The position numbers and the translations under genes were made by a program. From NCBI RefSeq assembly GCF_023380245.1, contig NZ_CP093365.1:1364001-1428000 (forward strand): a DNA stretch of 64,000 nt, written 5' to 3'. Positions 18,608 to 26,079 of the stretch are shown piece after piece. Below the pieces are notes generated by a model. It saw only the letters and a list, made by a program, of their open reading frames with translations. It had not been told where the DNA came from and did not search any database. The stretch is from Bombilactobacillus thymidiniphilus. Its GTDB lineage: Bacteria > Bacillota > Bacilli > Lactobacillales > Lactobacillaceae. Positions within the stretch are counted from its first letter, which is position 1. Each line of letters starts with the position of its first letter.

Positions 18608-19543
18608 CTAGTTATTATTCAAATTAAAATCCAAAGGTACTTTGAGAGTACCTAAATCAGTATTACTTTGTCTATCGCTAGCTTGAAATAATAAAGGCTT
18701 ATCTACATTTGATAATTTATAGCATTCAACAGCTTGCATTGATTTTTGGGGCTTTATTTGAGTTAAACTGCTATCTTCGGATAAAGTTTTGTATTCTTGA
18801 CTGTTTTCATAATCGGTACCGGGACTTCCAAGATCAAGGTGACTGTAAGAATCTCCATTATCTTGCACTAATTTTGCTGCATCTAAAAACAATTCATAAG
18901 GAGCTTGTGGTTCATCTGATAAATTTGTTGCAGTGTAGTAAATTAATATATTTTTGTTTCCTTCGTCATCGTTTACAATTTTAGTTTTTGTAAAGTCGAT
19001 TTTTTCTGTACTAGTTAAAATTTCCATATTCTTTTTATCAATATGTGGTTGCTTTTCTCTGGCTTCTTTCATTGTTGCATCAAGATTTTTAACAGAATTG
19101 TCAAATTTATCATATCTATGCGACTTTTTGCTTATTTTTAATGATTCTCTCGCTTTAAATTCCTTGTTTATCCAGCTTGATTCCTCATTAACAAAATTGT
19201 TAAAATGGTCACTTTCAATATCTTTTGCAAATTTGTTAGATGCTTGAGCCATAGCAACTAATTTTTGGGACTGGTTTTTATTAATTGAATTGTCTTTAAC
19301 GTGTTTGATCATTTTGTCGTTAAACTTAATAATTTTGGAAGCCTGTGGCTTCATCAAATTTTGATCAGCTTGAATACTATCAGAATATTTGTCAAACAAA
19401 ACAGCAGTCATATCCATTTCTTTGAACAGATAGTTGGTTAATTCTGGCTTGCTAACTTGGGTATCTTGGCTACTATTGCTACAACCAAACAGTAGCAATG
19501 TACTAAAAAATCCGATTGACGTGATTTTTAATTTTGTATTCAC
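18608..19543 (-). CDS. Element-borne lipoprotein B, probable DUF5067-like C-terminal domain
   Basis: This is a 311-residue predicted lipoprotein with signal NTKLKITSIGFFSTLLLFGC, closely similar to lipoprotein A. The N-terminal mature half (about 25-165) is helical and lysine-rich. The C-terminal half has IVNDDEGNKNILIYYTATNLSDEPQAP in two strands, then QDNGDSYSHLDLG and IKPQKSMQAVECYKLSN. This resembles DUF5067-type Ig-like lipoproteins of Firmicutes, which is a recollection rather than a search result. The start is the GTG at 19543 after GGGGGAAG. It lies between cI and int, where phages encode superinfection-exclusion lipoproteins such as Ltp. A surface-exposed role is likely; the precise function is unknown. 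Confidence 0.75.
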   Translation of the reverse strand: MNTKLKITSIGFFSTLLLFGCSNSSQDTQVSKPELTNYLFKEMDMTAVLFDKYSDSIQADQNLMKPQASKIIKFNDKMIKHVKDNSINKNQSQKLVAMAQASNKFAKDIESDHFNNFVNEESSWINKEFKARESLKISKKSHRYDKFDNSVKNLDATMKEAREKQPHIDKKNMEILTSTEKIDFTKTKIVNDDEGNKNILIYYTATNLSDEPQAPYELFLDAAKLVQDNGDSYSHLDLGSPGTDYENSQEYKTLSEDSSLTQIKPQKSMQAVECYKLSNVDKPLLFQASDRQSNTDLGTLKVPLDFNLNNN

Positions 19544-19751
19544 AATAACTTCCCCCAAAAAATTCAGCTTTTATAGTCATCAGGTTTTGGACTAATTATT
19601 AATCAAGCTTTCTTTTTATCTGTAATAAGTCGCGTCTCTCAAATCATCCATTGATGAATCAACAGATTGTCCAAAGTTATCTATTTTTTTGGAAAAACTG
19701 TTATAACTGCCAGATGGATTAACTACTGTATTGCGAAAATTTCTCACCTTT
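19532..19751 (-). repeat. 220-bp repeat block, copy B
   Basis: This is the partner of 18339-18558, with about five mismatches by eye. It runs from the first lipoprotein B codons through the spacer into the intact two-TM gene. Its spacer portion also matches a third, more diverged copy upstream of that gene. Confidence 0.9.
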
Positions 19752-20248
19752 TTAAATGAGGAATTATAAATTTCAAAATTATACTTTCCGGTATTATTTT
19801 TTTGAAGTTTTGTTCGTTCGGCAGATAGTTGCTCAAATTGCTTATCTATTTTTTTGAAATCTGAAGAATAGGTAGATTCAATATCGTCTATGCTATCTGC
19901 AGGATCATAATCATCACCAGATGATAAGTAAATATCATCGTTCCATGAGTTTGTTTCCTCATCACTGATTGATTTAAGTTTGTCGGACAATTGATAATAT
20001 TTTAAATTGTATTGAATCCTTTTCTCAACAAACACATTATTTTTATGATTGTAATCCACATAAATACCAACGAAAATAACTAGCAAAATGGCTGTGACTA
20101 TAGCAGAAATGCTACTGCCTATTTTTCCAACACTGCTACTTGTTTTTTTGCTTCTTTTAAAACCAACTAACCATACAATCGCGAAGCCTATTAAAACGAT
20201 AAATGCTAGTGCTGCAAGGATTCCCGATATTACCATTGCTATTCTCAT
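19616..20248 (-). CDS. Two-TM membrane protein with extracytoplasmic helical domain
   Basis: This 210-residue protein has two hydrophobic segments, about residues 3-30 and 45-65, separated by a basic loop FKRSKKTSS. A soluble, charged, probably coiled-coil region follows, with YYQLSDKLKSISDEETNSW and FEQLSAERTKLQKN. The soluble part probably faces outward. I do not recognise a family. The ATG at 20248 has GGGGGAATT upstream. It sits between the cI-type repressor and the lipoproteins, on the same strand, probably co-transcribed in the lysogenic operon. Its last third is duplicated at 18.4-18.6 kb. Confidence 0.7.
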   Translation of the reverse strand: MRIAMVISGILAALAFIVLIGFAIVWLVGFKRSKKTSSSVGKIGSSISAIVTAILLVIFVGIYVDYNHKNNVFVEKRIQYNLKYYQLSDKLKSISDEETNSWNDDIYLSSGDDYDPADSIDDIESTYSSDFKKIDKQFEQLSAERTKLQKNNTGKYNFEIYNSSFKKVRNFRNTVVNPSGSYNSFSKKIDNFGQSVDSSMDDLRDATYYR

Positions 20249-20254
20249 CTTAAT

Positions 20255-20323
20255 TCCCCCAAAAAATTCAGCTTTTATAGTCGTCGGATTTTGGACTGAT
20301 TATTAATTGAATTTTCTTTTTAT
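20255..20323 (-). repeat. Diverged third copy of the spacer repeat
   Basis: It matches the spacer part of the 220-bp blocks (CCCCCAAAAAATTCAG, then TTTTGGACT and TTATTAAT in the same order) with roughly ten differences. Each gene of the lysogenic module thus has the same leader DNA. Confidence 0.75.
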
Positions 20324-20977
20324 TTCCACCAGCTTTCCGGCTATTTCTATGTTAATATCAGAACTTTGCGAAAAAATGCGCGGTGGATATTCCGGGTTGG
20401 ACGCTGTAAGTACGATTGAATCGTTATTTTTTGTAACGTGTTTTAACGTTCCCTCCTCACCATCGACGATAACAGCACATATATCACCGTTGTTAAAAAA
20501 ACTTGTTTGCTTTATTAGAGCTAAATCACCCTCATAAATACCATCACCAATCATTGATTTTCCACTAACTTTTAGCCAATAATAGTTAAAAGTTCTGTCA
20601 ATATCAGACGGTGTTACAGAGGCATATCCATCAAAATCCAATTGAGCTATACCATTTGGCCCGGCTTTAATACTTCCAACAATCGGTATTGCCACAAGAC
20701 TGTCAAAATCTAAATACGTCTTTTCATCTGGAATATATCCAGCAATTTTAAGTATTTCATTTTCAGATATTCTTAGCCCTTTTGCGAACCTTGTTAGGGT
20801 TTCTCGTTTTGGTATGTTTCTTTCGCCGTTTTCCACTAGAGACCAGTAGGACGGGGAGATAGCCCCCAAACCGTTAAAGGCTGATTGTTGGGAAGCTTGT
20901 CTTAAAGAGAACCCTTTGTCCTTACGTATTTGTTTTAATTTTATTCCAAATTCTTTTGCGCTTATATTTTTATCCAT
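20303..20977 (-). CDS. Phage cI-type repressor (XRE HTH plus S24 autoprotease)
   Basis: This 224-residue repressor would maintain lysogeny of the element. The N-terminal HTH spans about residues 8-70 (LKQIRKDKGFSLRQASQQS and SPSYWSLVENGERN). The C-terminal LexA/S24 domain has the Ala105-Gly106 cleavage bond in SIKAGPNG, nucleophile Ser141 in SGKSMIGDG and Lys179 in GTLKHV. All parts for RecA-stimulated self-cleavage are present. Its ATG faces an operator region shared with the divergent cro-like gene. Since integrase and lytic genes are broken or missing, it may persist as a host-resident regulator or give immunity to related phages. Confidence 0.92.
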   Translation of the reverse strand: MDKNISAKEFGIKLKQIRKDKGFSLRQASQQSAFNGLGAISPSYWSLVENGERNIPKRETLTRFAKGLRISENEILKIAGYIPDEKTYLDFDSLVAIPIVGSIKAGPNGIAQLDFDGYASVTPSDIDRTFNYYWLKVSGKSMIGDGIYEGDLALIKQTSFFNNGDICAVIVDGEEGTLKHVTKNNDSIVLTASNPEYPPRIFSQSSDINIEIAGKLVEIKRKFN

Positions 20978-20997
20978 TTTGACCAGCCTTTACGCCC

Positions 20998-21084
20998 AGT
21001 ATATCAGCAACCGGTAATTTATTTAACTTTTTGTTTAACTTTTTTGTAAAAAATGTTTACAAAAGTTAAACATGATGCTATAGT
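20998..21084. promoter_or_regulatory. Divergent cI/cro promoters with shared operators
   Basis: Toward cro, TTTACA (21056-21061), 17 bases and TATAGT (21079-21084) with TGC before it form a promoter. Toward cI, TATACT (21003-20998) has an extended TGA, with TTAAAT 17 bases upstream. Between them the half-site TTTAACTTTT begins at 21022 and 21034 and recurs inverted as AAAAGTTAAA at 21061-21070. This makes an imperfect palindrome overlapping the cro -35, the expected cI/Cro operators. Confidence 0.8.
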
Positions 21085-21114
21085 ATATTTATCAGCTAGA
21101 AAGGAGGATATAAA

Positions 21115-21447
21115 TTGGGAATGGTTGTAAAAAGTACTGCTGACATAAAAAAAAGATTAGCAGAAAATGGATTTGTTCAGAAAGATTTAGCAAAAAGAGT
21201 TGATATAACTAGTCCATATCTATCTTCTATCGTTAACAAAAAAAGGGGAGTAGGTATAGGAACGGCTGTTAGAATATCCTATGCTTTAAATGCTGATTTA
21301 CTTGATATTTTTTTACCACTTATTTTTATAGAAATTTGCTGCTTGAATAATAGGCGATCAATTTCCAAGTTTATACGTCACAATAGTGCCAGTTACGTAA
21401 AGTTTAATCTTCTTGTCTCGGAGTATTCATGGCCACTTGTAATTTAA
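21115..21447 (+). CDS. Cro-like HTH regulator with altered C-terminus
   Basis: The first 65 residues of this 110-residue frame are a Cro/C1-type HTH: IKKRLAENGFVQKDLAKRV, then SPYLSSIVNKKRGVG and AVRISYALNADLLDIF. AAGGAGG lies seven bases before the TTG at 21115. Cro-like proteins of this type usually end near residue 70. Here the frame runs on through a hydrophobic, unlike-conserved tail to a stop that overlaps the convergent gene by 4 bases. I take this as the element's right end having been deleted within or just after cro, so the tail may be fused foreign sequence. It is expressed from the operator-controlled rightward promoter. Confidence 0.7.
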   Translation: MGMVVKSTADIKKRLAENGFVQKDLAKRVDITSPYLSSIVNKKRGVGIGTAVRISYALNADLLDIFLPLIFIEICCLNNRRSISKFIRHNSASYVKFNLLVSEYSWPLVI

Positions 21448-22145
21448 GCAACGACTTTAGCATGTAGACCAAAAATAACAGCAATCATAATTGCTAATTC
21501 GTAATCGGTACATAATGTGCCTTGTCTGAATGACCAAAGTTTGTCATCCACTGGCGGCCAAGCTCGACCGGTTCGTTTAATGAAAAATTTTTTAGTAATC
21601 GCTAGTTGTTTTGGATCCGGCCAAATATACATTAGCCACTCAAAAGGTGTTATTTTTTGTTTATCCAGCACAGTGAAAGTTTGAATGCGCTGTTGTACCA
21701 TATCCGGCAATTGACTGTTGGGACACAATAATTGATGGTCGCTAGTCATTTGCCAATTAGTAACTGATTGCCATAAGCGTTGCTGTTCGGCGGATTGCGG
21801 TTTAAAATCAGGTCCTCTTTGTTGTAGAAAGTAATCAATGACTGCCACCATGACCATTTGTTCATAAAGTTGTTGCTCAGAACTACTTTTGAACTGCCGA
21901 ATAACTGGATCAATTGGCAACCAAGGGTGTTGACACTTCTTTTCAAAACTCTTTTGGATATCATTAATTTGTTCTTGTTCAGGAAAGATATATGTCATCA
22001 ATGTGAACGGTTGTAAGTTAAATTTAGTGAAATATTGCTTTCTCGCTTGTAAGACATCAGGAAATCCTTGAGTAGGTGTCTGAATATGCCCTGCTTCATC
22101 TAAGAACCAGCCGTAGATTGCCTTGTGTAGTTGTGTTGAATTCAT
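21444..22145 (-). CDS. Unrecognised protein with two similar halves
   Basis: This 233-residue protein has no signal peptide or membrane helix, and I recognise no family. It contains an internal duplication of about 70 residues. Half one (about 45-110) reads PFTLMTYIFPEQEQ, PWLPIDP and YEQMVMVAVI. Half two (about 165-230) reads PFEWLMYIWPDPKQ, AWPPVDD and YELAIMIAVI. Shared positions include PF..(L)M.YI.P...Q, K.F.K, W.P.D and YE...M..AVI. GGGAG is eight bases before the ATG. It converges on the cro-like gene, so it may be host DNA at the element's edge or part of the mobile region. Confidence 0.7.
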   Translation of the reverse strand: MNSTQLHKAIYGWFLDEAGHIQTPTQGFPDVLQARKQYFTKFNLQPFTLMTYIFPEQEQINDIQKSFEKKCQHPWLPIDPVIRQFKSSSEQQLYEQMVMVAVIDYFLQQRGPDFKPQSAEQQRLWQSVTNWQMTSDHQLLCPNSQLPDMVQQRIQTFTVLDKQKITPFEWLMYIWPDPKQLAITKKFFIKRTGRAWPPVDDKLWSFRQGTLCTDYELAIMIAVIFGLHAKVVA

Positions 22146-22270
22146 TAAAAAATCTCCCTACTTTTAATAGTCTTTAACTACTGAAGATTTTATAATTTTT
22201 GAACATATTTGCCAAATTTTTTCTGGTAATTTGACTTAATTTTAATGTAGAAACAACACTTCCAACTTAG

Positions 22271-22279
22271 TGTTAGAAT
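22271..22279 (+). promoter_or_regulatory. Extended -10 promoter of the MFS gene
   Basis: TGT-TAGAAT (22271-22279) lies 36 bases upstream of the transporter ATG; no good -35 is at the proper distance. Nothing else is recognisable in 22146-22315. Confidence 0.5.
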
Positions 22280-22315
22280 AAAAAGGTATCTAATTACTGA
22301 AGTGAGGTTTTATCA

Positions 22316-23716
22316 ATGCAACAAAGAGTTCCTTGGTCAACGAAACTGGCGATTCTATCAGCTGGTTTGTTATCTTTCGTGGGTATTTTAGTCGAAACTT
22401 CAATGAATGTCACTTTCCCGAATTTGATGAGAGAATTTCATGTTAATTTAGCAACCATCCAATGGGTAACGACAGGATATTTACTATTAGTAACGTTAGT
22501 TATGAGTACAACTTCTTATTTGATTAAACGTTTTACTGCGCGAAAATTATTTATTACAGCAACATTGATGTGCTTGATTGGCACCTTGGTTTGTGCCAGT
22601 GCACATAATTTTGTGTTACTAATGATCGGTCGCTTACTAGAAGCAGTGGCTACTGGTTTATCAACACCGACTTTATTTCATATTATTATGTCCAAAGTTC
22701 CGACAAATAAAATGGGAACTTACACGGGCTTTGCAACAATGGTGACCTCTTTTGCACCTGCTTTAGGACCAACTTATGGCGGGATTGTGAATAACTACGT
22801 TTCTTGGCGGTGGATTTTTATCGGAGTATTGCCGTTGATCGTGCTGATTATGATTACGGGTGGTTTAACAATTAATGTTAAAGTACAATCTATGCAACAA
22901 AAATTTGATTGGCTTGGTTTGCTGAGTTTAGCACCAACGCTGATTATTTTAGTTATGAGCTTTGATCAGGCAGGAGCACACGGTTTTTGGAGCTGGGAGT
23001 TTGGTTTGTTTTTAGTGATCACCTTGATTTGTGCAGGGTTGTTTAGTTGGCATTTAAAAGTTGGCAAAAATCAATTGCTTAATTTTAAAATTTTACAAAA
23101 TCCTATTATTGCTAATCGGGCGGTTAACTTTTTTATTTTGCAATTTATGAATATTGGGATTTCGTTTGTGATTCCAATTTTATCTGAACAGGTTTTAGGC
23201 ACTAATTCAATGGTTGCCGGCTTAATTTTGTTGCCTGGTTCTTTGTTAGGGGCACTGGTTGCACCAATTGCTGGTAATTTATATGATCATTATGACGCTT
23301 TTGTACCATTGTCAATTTCAAATTGTTCTTTGATTATTGGTAGTTTATTGTTTGCAATTTGGACGCATCAGTTAAATCTAATTTTAATTGTTTTCTTTTA
23401 TTGTTTCATGCGTGGTGGCTTTAACTTAGGTTACGGCAATACAATGTCAGATGCTAGCAAATATGTAGACGTGATGACCAAGCCGGATGTTAATTCACTA
23501 TTTAATACTTTGCAACAATATGCTGGATCTTTAGGGACCGGCATTTTGTCAGCAATTATTTCGACAAAACAATTAGTAGCGCCAACAGGACAGTTTAAAC
23601 TCTTTACAACAAAAGGCTGTCAGTTAGATTTTTGGCTCTTAGTTTTGTTGTCGCTGATTGCGTTAATGACAACATTAATTAGTCAACATTACCGCAAAAA
23701 ACAAGCATTTAATTAA
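22316..23716 (+). CDS. MFS drug-efflux-type transporter (DHA2/EmrB-QacA-like)
   Basis: This 466-residue membrane protein shows about 13-14 hydrophobic segments, as expected for the 14-TM DHA2 family. FPNLMREFHVNLATIQWVTTGYLL in two blocks is the TM1-TM2 signature. ALGPTYGGIVNNYVSWRWIFIG matches the family motif C region, GP..GG......WRWIF. Export of drugs or toxic metabolites by proton antiport is expected, but the substrate cannot be assigned. GTGAGG lies upstream of the ATG at 22316. It stands alone between an unknown gene and a convergent MerR regulator, separated by a bidirectional terminator. Confidence 0.9.
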   Translation: MQQRVPWSTKLAILSAGLLSFVGILVETSMNVTFPNLMREFHVNLATIQWVTTGYLLLVTLVMSTTSYLIKRFTARKLFITATLMCLIGTLVCASAHNFVLLMIGRLLEAVATGLSTPTLFHIIMSKVPTNKMGTYTGFATMVTSFAPALGPTYGGIVNNYVSWRWIFIGVLPLIVLIMITGGLTINVKVQSMQQKFDWLGLLSLAPTLIILVMSFDQAGAHGFWSWEFGLFLVITLICAGLFSWHLKVGKNQLLNFKILQNPIIANRAVNFFILQFMNIGISFVIPILSEQVLGTNSMVAGLILLPGSLLGALVAPIAGNLYDHYDAFVPLSISNCSLIIGSLLFAIWTHQLNLILIVFFYCFMRGGFNLGYGNTMSDASKYVDVMTKPDVNSLFNTLQQYAGSLGTGILSAIISTKQLVAPTGQFKLFTTKGCQLDFWLLVLLSLIALMTTLISQHYRKKQAFN

Positions 23717-23722
23717 AAAATA

Positions 23723-23766
23723 ATCTAATTTTTAAAGTTAATTGGACTTTATAAATTAGATCATTT
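23723..23766. terminator. Bidirectional terminator between the MFS and merR-type genes
   Basis: ATCTAATTTTTAAAGT (23723-23738) pairs with ACTTTATAAATTAGAT (23746-23761) with one mismatch. A-rich and T-rich flanks lie on both sides, so it can serve both convergent genes. Confidence 0.85.
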
Positions 23767-24192
23767 TTATTTGGTTTTATTGGGACAAACTTTGATATTA
23801 GGCCAAGTATCAGGATTAAGAACGTCGGCTGAATCACTATTTAACTCAGCTTCGTATAATTGCTTTTTACGTTCTAAAAATCGAATTCGATTTTGAGCAT
23901 CTTTTAACTGTTGTTGAGCGTGTTGATATTGCACTTCTATTAATTGATAACGTTCAGGAATGGTCTTTTTGCCTTGCAAGCATAAATCTACATAGTGTTT
24001 AACATTTTCAATGCTCATACCAGTTAAGCGCAAGTTATGGCAACCTTGCAACCAATTCAGAGCACTTTGATCAAAAATTCGATGATTGTTTTTGTCACGT
24101 TGCACGCTTGGAACTAAGCCTTGATCAGTATAATAACGAATCGTGTGTTCGCTCATATTTAATTGTGTGGCAGCTTCTTTCACAGTCAACAA
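23767..24192 (-). CDS. MerR-family transcriptional regulator
   Basis: This 141-residue regulator starts with LTVKEAATQLNMSEHTIRYY, the MerR winged-helix signature, then QGLVPSVQRDKNNHRIFD and the second helix region LRLTGMSIENVKHYVDL. A C-terminal coiled coil (QHAQQQLKDAQNRIRFLERKK) provides dimerisation. There is no clustered Cys metal site, so it is of the organic-ligand/aldehyde type (YyaN/AdhR-like) rather than metal-sensing. I place the start at the TTG at 24192, with GGGGAG nine bases upstream; a longer frame to 24333 crosses the operator. It is divergent from the aldo/keto reductase and probably activates it. Confidence 0.88.
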   Translation of the reverse strand: MLTVKEAATQLNMSEHTIRYYTDQGLVPSVQRDKNNHRIFDQSALNWLQGCHNLRLTGMSIENVKHYVDLCLQGKKTIPERYQLIEVQYQHAQQQLKDAQNRIRFLERKKQLYEAELNSDSADVLNPDTWPNIKVCPNKTK

Positions 24193-24227
24193 AATAAGAA
24201 TCTCCCCTAAAAAATTAGTTTTAAAGC

Positions 24228-24258
24228 TCGACTTCGAGTAACCCGAAGGAACTAGACT
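24228..24258 (+). promoter_or_regulatory. MerR-type promoter/operator of the aldo/keto reductase
   Basis: TCGACT (24228-24233), a 19-base spacer and TAGACT (24253-24258) form a promoter with the over-long spacer typical of MerR-activated genes. The dyad CTTCG-N7-CGAAG (24232-24248) lies inside the spacer, where MerR dimers bind and untwist the DNA. Confidence 0.8.
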
Positions 24259-24292
24259 AAGTATACATTGAGGATATATGGAGGTAAAGATA

Positions 24293-25147
24293 ATGTCAGA
24301 AATAGCAACTATGACGTTAAATAACGGCGTCAAGATGCCCCAGGAGGGTTTTGGAGTTTTTCAAATTGATGATTTAGCAACTTGTAAACTAGCAGTTCAA
24401 GATGCTTTAGATGTTGGTTATCGTTTAATAGATACCGCACAAGGTTATTTTAATGAAGAAGCGGTGGGCGCAGGGATTGCAGCTAGTGCAGTTGATCGTC
24501 AAGATATCTTTTTAACAACGAAAGTGTGGATATCTAATTACGGTTATGAAAAAACTACAAAATCTATTGAAGAATCGTTGAAAAAATTACAGACGGATTA
24601 CTTAGACTTGGTTTTAATCCACCAACCATTTAGTGATTATTATGGTGCTTATCAAGTTTTAGAAGATTTATATGATGAGGGTAAAATCCGAGCAATTGGC
24701 GTTTCAAACTTTTTACCGGATCGCTTTGTGGATTTAGCTGAATTTACGCGCATTACTCCAGCAGTTAATCAGTTAGAAACGCATGTTTTTTTCCAGCAGC
24801 AAGAAGATCGCAAATATCTGGATCAATATCAGACCCAAATAGAGTCTTGGGGACCCTTGGCGCAAGGAAAAAATGGTTTATTTACACAACCGGTACTAAC
24901 ACAGATCGGTGCTAAGCACGCTAAAACGGCATCCCAAGTGGCTTTACGTTATTTGACCCAACAAGGCGTGATAATTATTCCAAAATCTGTTCATAAAAAA
25001 AGAATGCAAGAAAATTTTGATATTTGGGATTTTACTCTAACAAATGATGAATTAGTACAAATTAAGCAGTTGGATACACATAAATCCGAAGTAATTGACT
25101 ATCGTGATCCAGAAAGCGTCCGTTTGTTTGCAAATTACGTAAAATAG
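24293..25147 (+). CDS. Aldo/keto reductase
   Basis: This 284-residue NADPH-dependent oxidoreductase has a TIM barrel. The catalytic tetrad is recognisable: Asp in RLIDTAQGYFNEEAVG with the Tyr, Lys in FLTTKVW and His in DLVLIHQPF. IGVSNF follows, and IIIPKSVHKKRMQEN near the C-terminus binds the cofactor. It probably reduces reactive aldehydes or ketones such as methylglyoxal. GGAGG is eight bases before the ATG at 24293; an in-frame ATG at 24278 overlaps the ribosome site. Control by the divergent MerR protein is strongly suggested by the promoter. Confidence 0.92.
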   Translation: MSEIATMTLNNGVKMPQEGFGVFQIDDLATCKLAVQDALDVGYRLIDTAQGYFNEEAVGAGIAASAVDRQDIFLTTKVWISNYGYEKTTKSIEESLKKLQTDYLDLVLIHQPFSDYYGAYQVLEDLYDEGKIRAIGVSNFLPDRFVDLAEFTRITPAVNQLETHVFFQQQEDRKYLDQYQTQIESWGPLAQGKNGLFTQPVLTQIGAKHAKTASQVALRYLTQQGVIIIPKSVHKKRMQENFDIWDFTLTNDELVQIKQLDTHKSEVIDYRDPESVRLFANYVK

Positions 25148-25153
25148 GATAAG

Positions 25154-25181
25154 AAAGTTTGGCTATTGCCAGACTTTTTTT
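25154..25181 (+). terminator. Terminator after the aldo/keto reductase
   Basis: AAAGTTTGGC (25154-25163), loop TATT, GCCAGACTTT (25168-25177), then more T. It lies 6 bases after the stop. Confidence 0.85.
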
Positions 25182-25487
25182 ATTTTGTACATAATGAATG
25201 TGACTAACTAATAGAATAGAGTAATTGGCGTGAGCGTAATTATGTTTTGCGGTTCAGTCTTACCTATAATCTAGGAAGTAGGGTTATTTCTTGTATTTTT
25301 ATCAATGCATTAAGTTAGTGGTATACTTGTCGTCAAAACTTTGTGTGCATTTTCAGTTTCGAATAAAGTTAATTTTTTATGCTTAAAAATGCCACCCTTT
25401 AATTCTGGACAAAAATTGATCTAAATTACAGGTTTTTTTATAAATAAATCTATCAATTAAATATTTTAAAAAAGCTGATGAGCGAAG
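25182..25487. other. Gene-free 300-bp stretch upstream of luxS
   Basis: I see no ORF with a ribosome site on either strand. Isolated -10-like boxes occur (TATAAT at 25265-25270, TATACT near 25323) without convincing -35 elements. The last part is very A+T-rich. It may hold a long luxS leader, but I find no known riboswitch signature. Confidence 0.4.
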
Positions 25488-25493
25488 TATAAT
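25488..25493 (+). promoter_or_regulatory. luxS -10 element
   Basis: A perfect TATAAT lies 30 bases upstream of the luxS ATG. The -35 at 17 bases (TTTAAA, 25465-25470) is weak. Confidence 0.5.
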
Positions 25494-25522
25494 AATATTA
25501 TCTGTTGAAAAGAGGTTATTTT

Positions 25523-25996
25523 ATGGCAAAAGTAGAAAGCTTTACTTTAGATCATACTAAAGTAAAAGCACCATATGTGCGTTTGATTAGTGAGGAACAA
25601 GGTAAGAATGGTGATGTAATCAGCAATTATGATCTTAGATTAGTTCAGCCAAACGAAAATGCAATACCTACAGCGGGATTACACACAATTGAGCATTTAT
25701 TAGCGGGATTATTGCGTGACCGCTTGGATGGCGTCATTGACTGTTCACCATTTGGTTGTAGAACCGGTTTCCATTTAATTACTTGGGGTCAACATTCCAC
25801 AACCGAAATCGGCCAAGCTTTGAAGTCATCATTAAAGGCAATTGCTGATGACATAACTTGGGATGATGTTCAAGGAACTGATATTTATAGTTGTGGTAAT
25901 TATCGTGATCACTCACTGTTTTCTGCTAAAGAATGGTGTCGCAACATTTTAGATGCTGGAATTAGTGACCATCCTTTTGAACGACACGTTATTTGA
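25523..25996 (+). CDS. luxS: S-ribosylhomocysteine lyase LuxS
   Basis: This 157-residue enzyme cleaves S-ribosylhomocysteine to homocysteine and the AI-2 precursor DPD, in the activated methyl cycle. The metal site is complete: His54 and His58 in GLHTIEHLL with the catalytic Glu57, and Cys124 in [10 protein letters not shown]. The catalytic Cys region is FGCRTGFHL (Cys79). AGAGG precedes the ATG at 25523 by 7 bases; six upstream in-frame codons overlap the ribosome site. It is monocistronic and closed by a long hairpin. Its companion Pfs nucleosidase is not in the window. Confidence 0.97.
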   Translation: MAKVESFTLDHTKVKAPYVRLISEEQGKNGDVISNYDLRLVQPNENAIPTAGLHTIEHLLAGLLRDRLDGVIDCSPFGCRTGFHLITWGQHSTTEIGQALKSSLKAIADDITWDDVQGTDIYSCGNYRDHSLFSAKEWCRNILDAGISDHPFERHVI

Positions 25997-26009
25997 AATT
26001 TAAGGCAAT

Positions 26010-26079
26010 AAAAATTCTATATAAAACAGATGTGAATGGTTAATAAATTTCGACTCACATATGCTTTAATAGAATTTTT
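26010..26079. terminator. Bidirectional terminator between luxS and the S24 regulator
   Basis: AAAAATTCTAT (26010-26020) pairs with ATAGAATTTTT (26069-26079). An inner GATGTGA/TCACAT stem closes a larger loop. Both convergent genes end at it; the minus-strand stop overlaps the last bases. Confidence 0.75.

Noticed and set aside
21300-22315. attR for the element
   Set aside because: I looked for copies of the tRNA-Ser 3' sequence (TCAAATCCTGTACTCTCC) and found none here; only short chance matches occur.
25182-25487. Possible SAM/SAH-type riboswitch before luxS
   Set aside because: The gap is long enough, but I could not find the conserved core motifs or a terminator/antiterminator pair.
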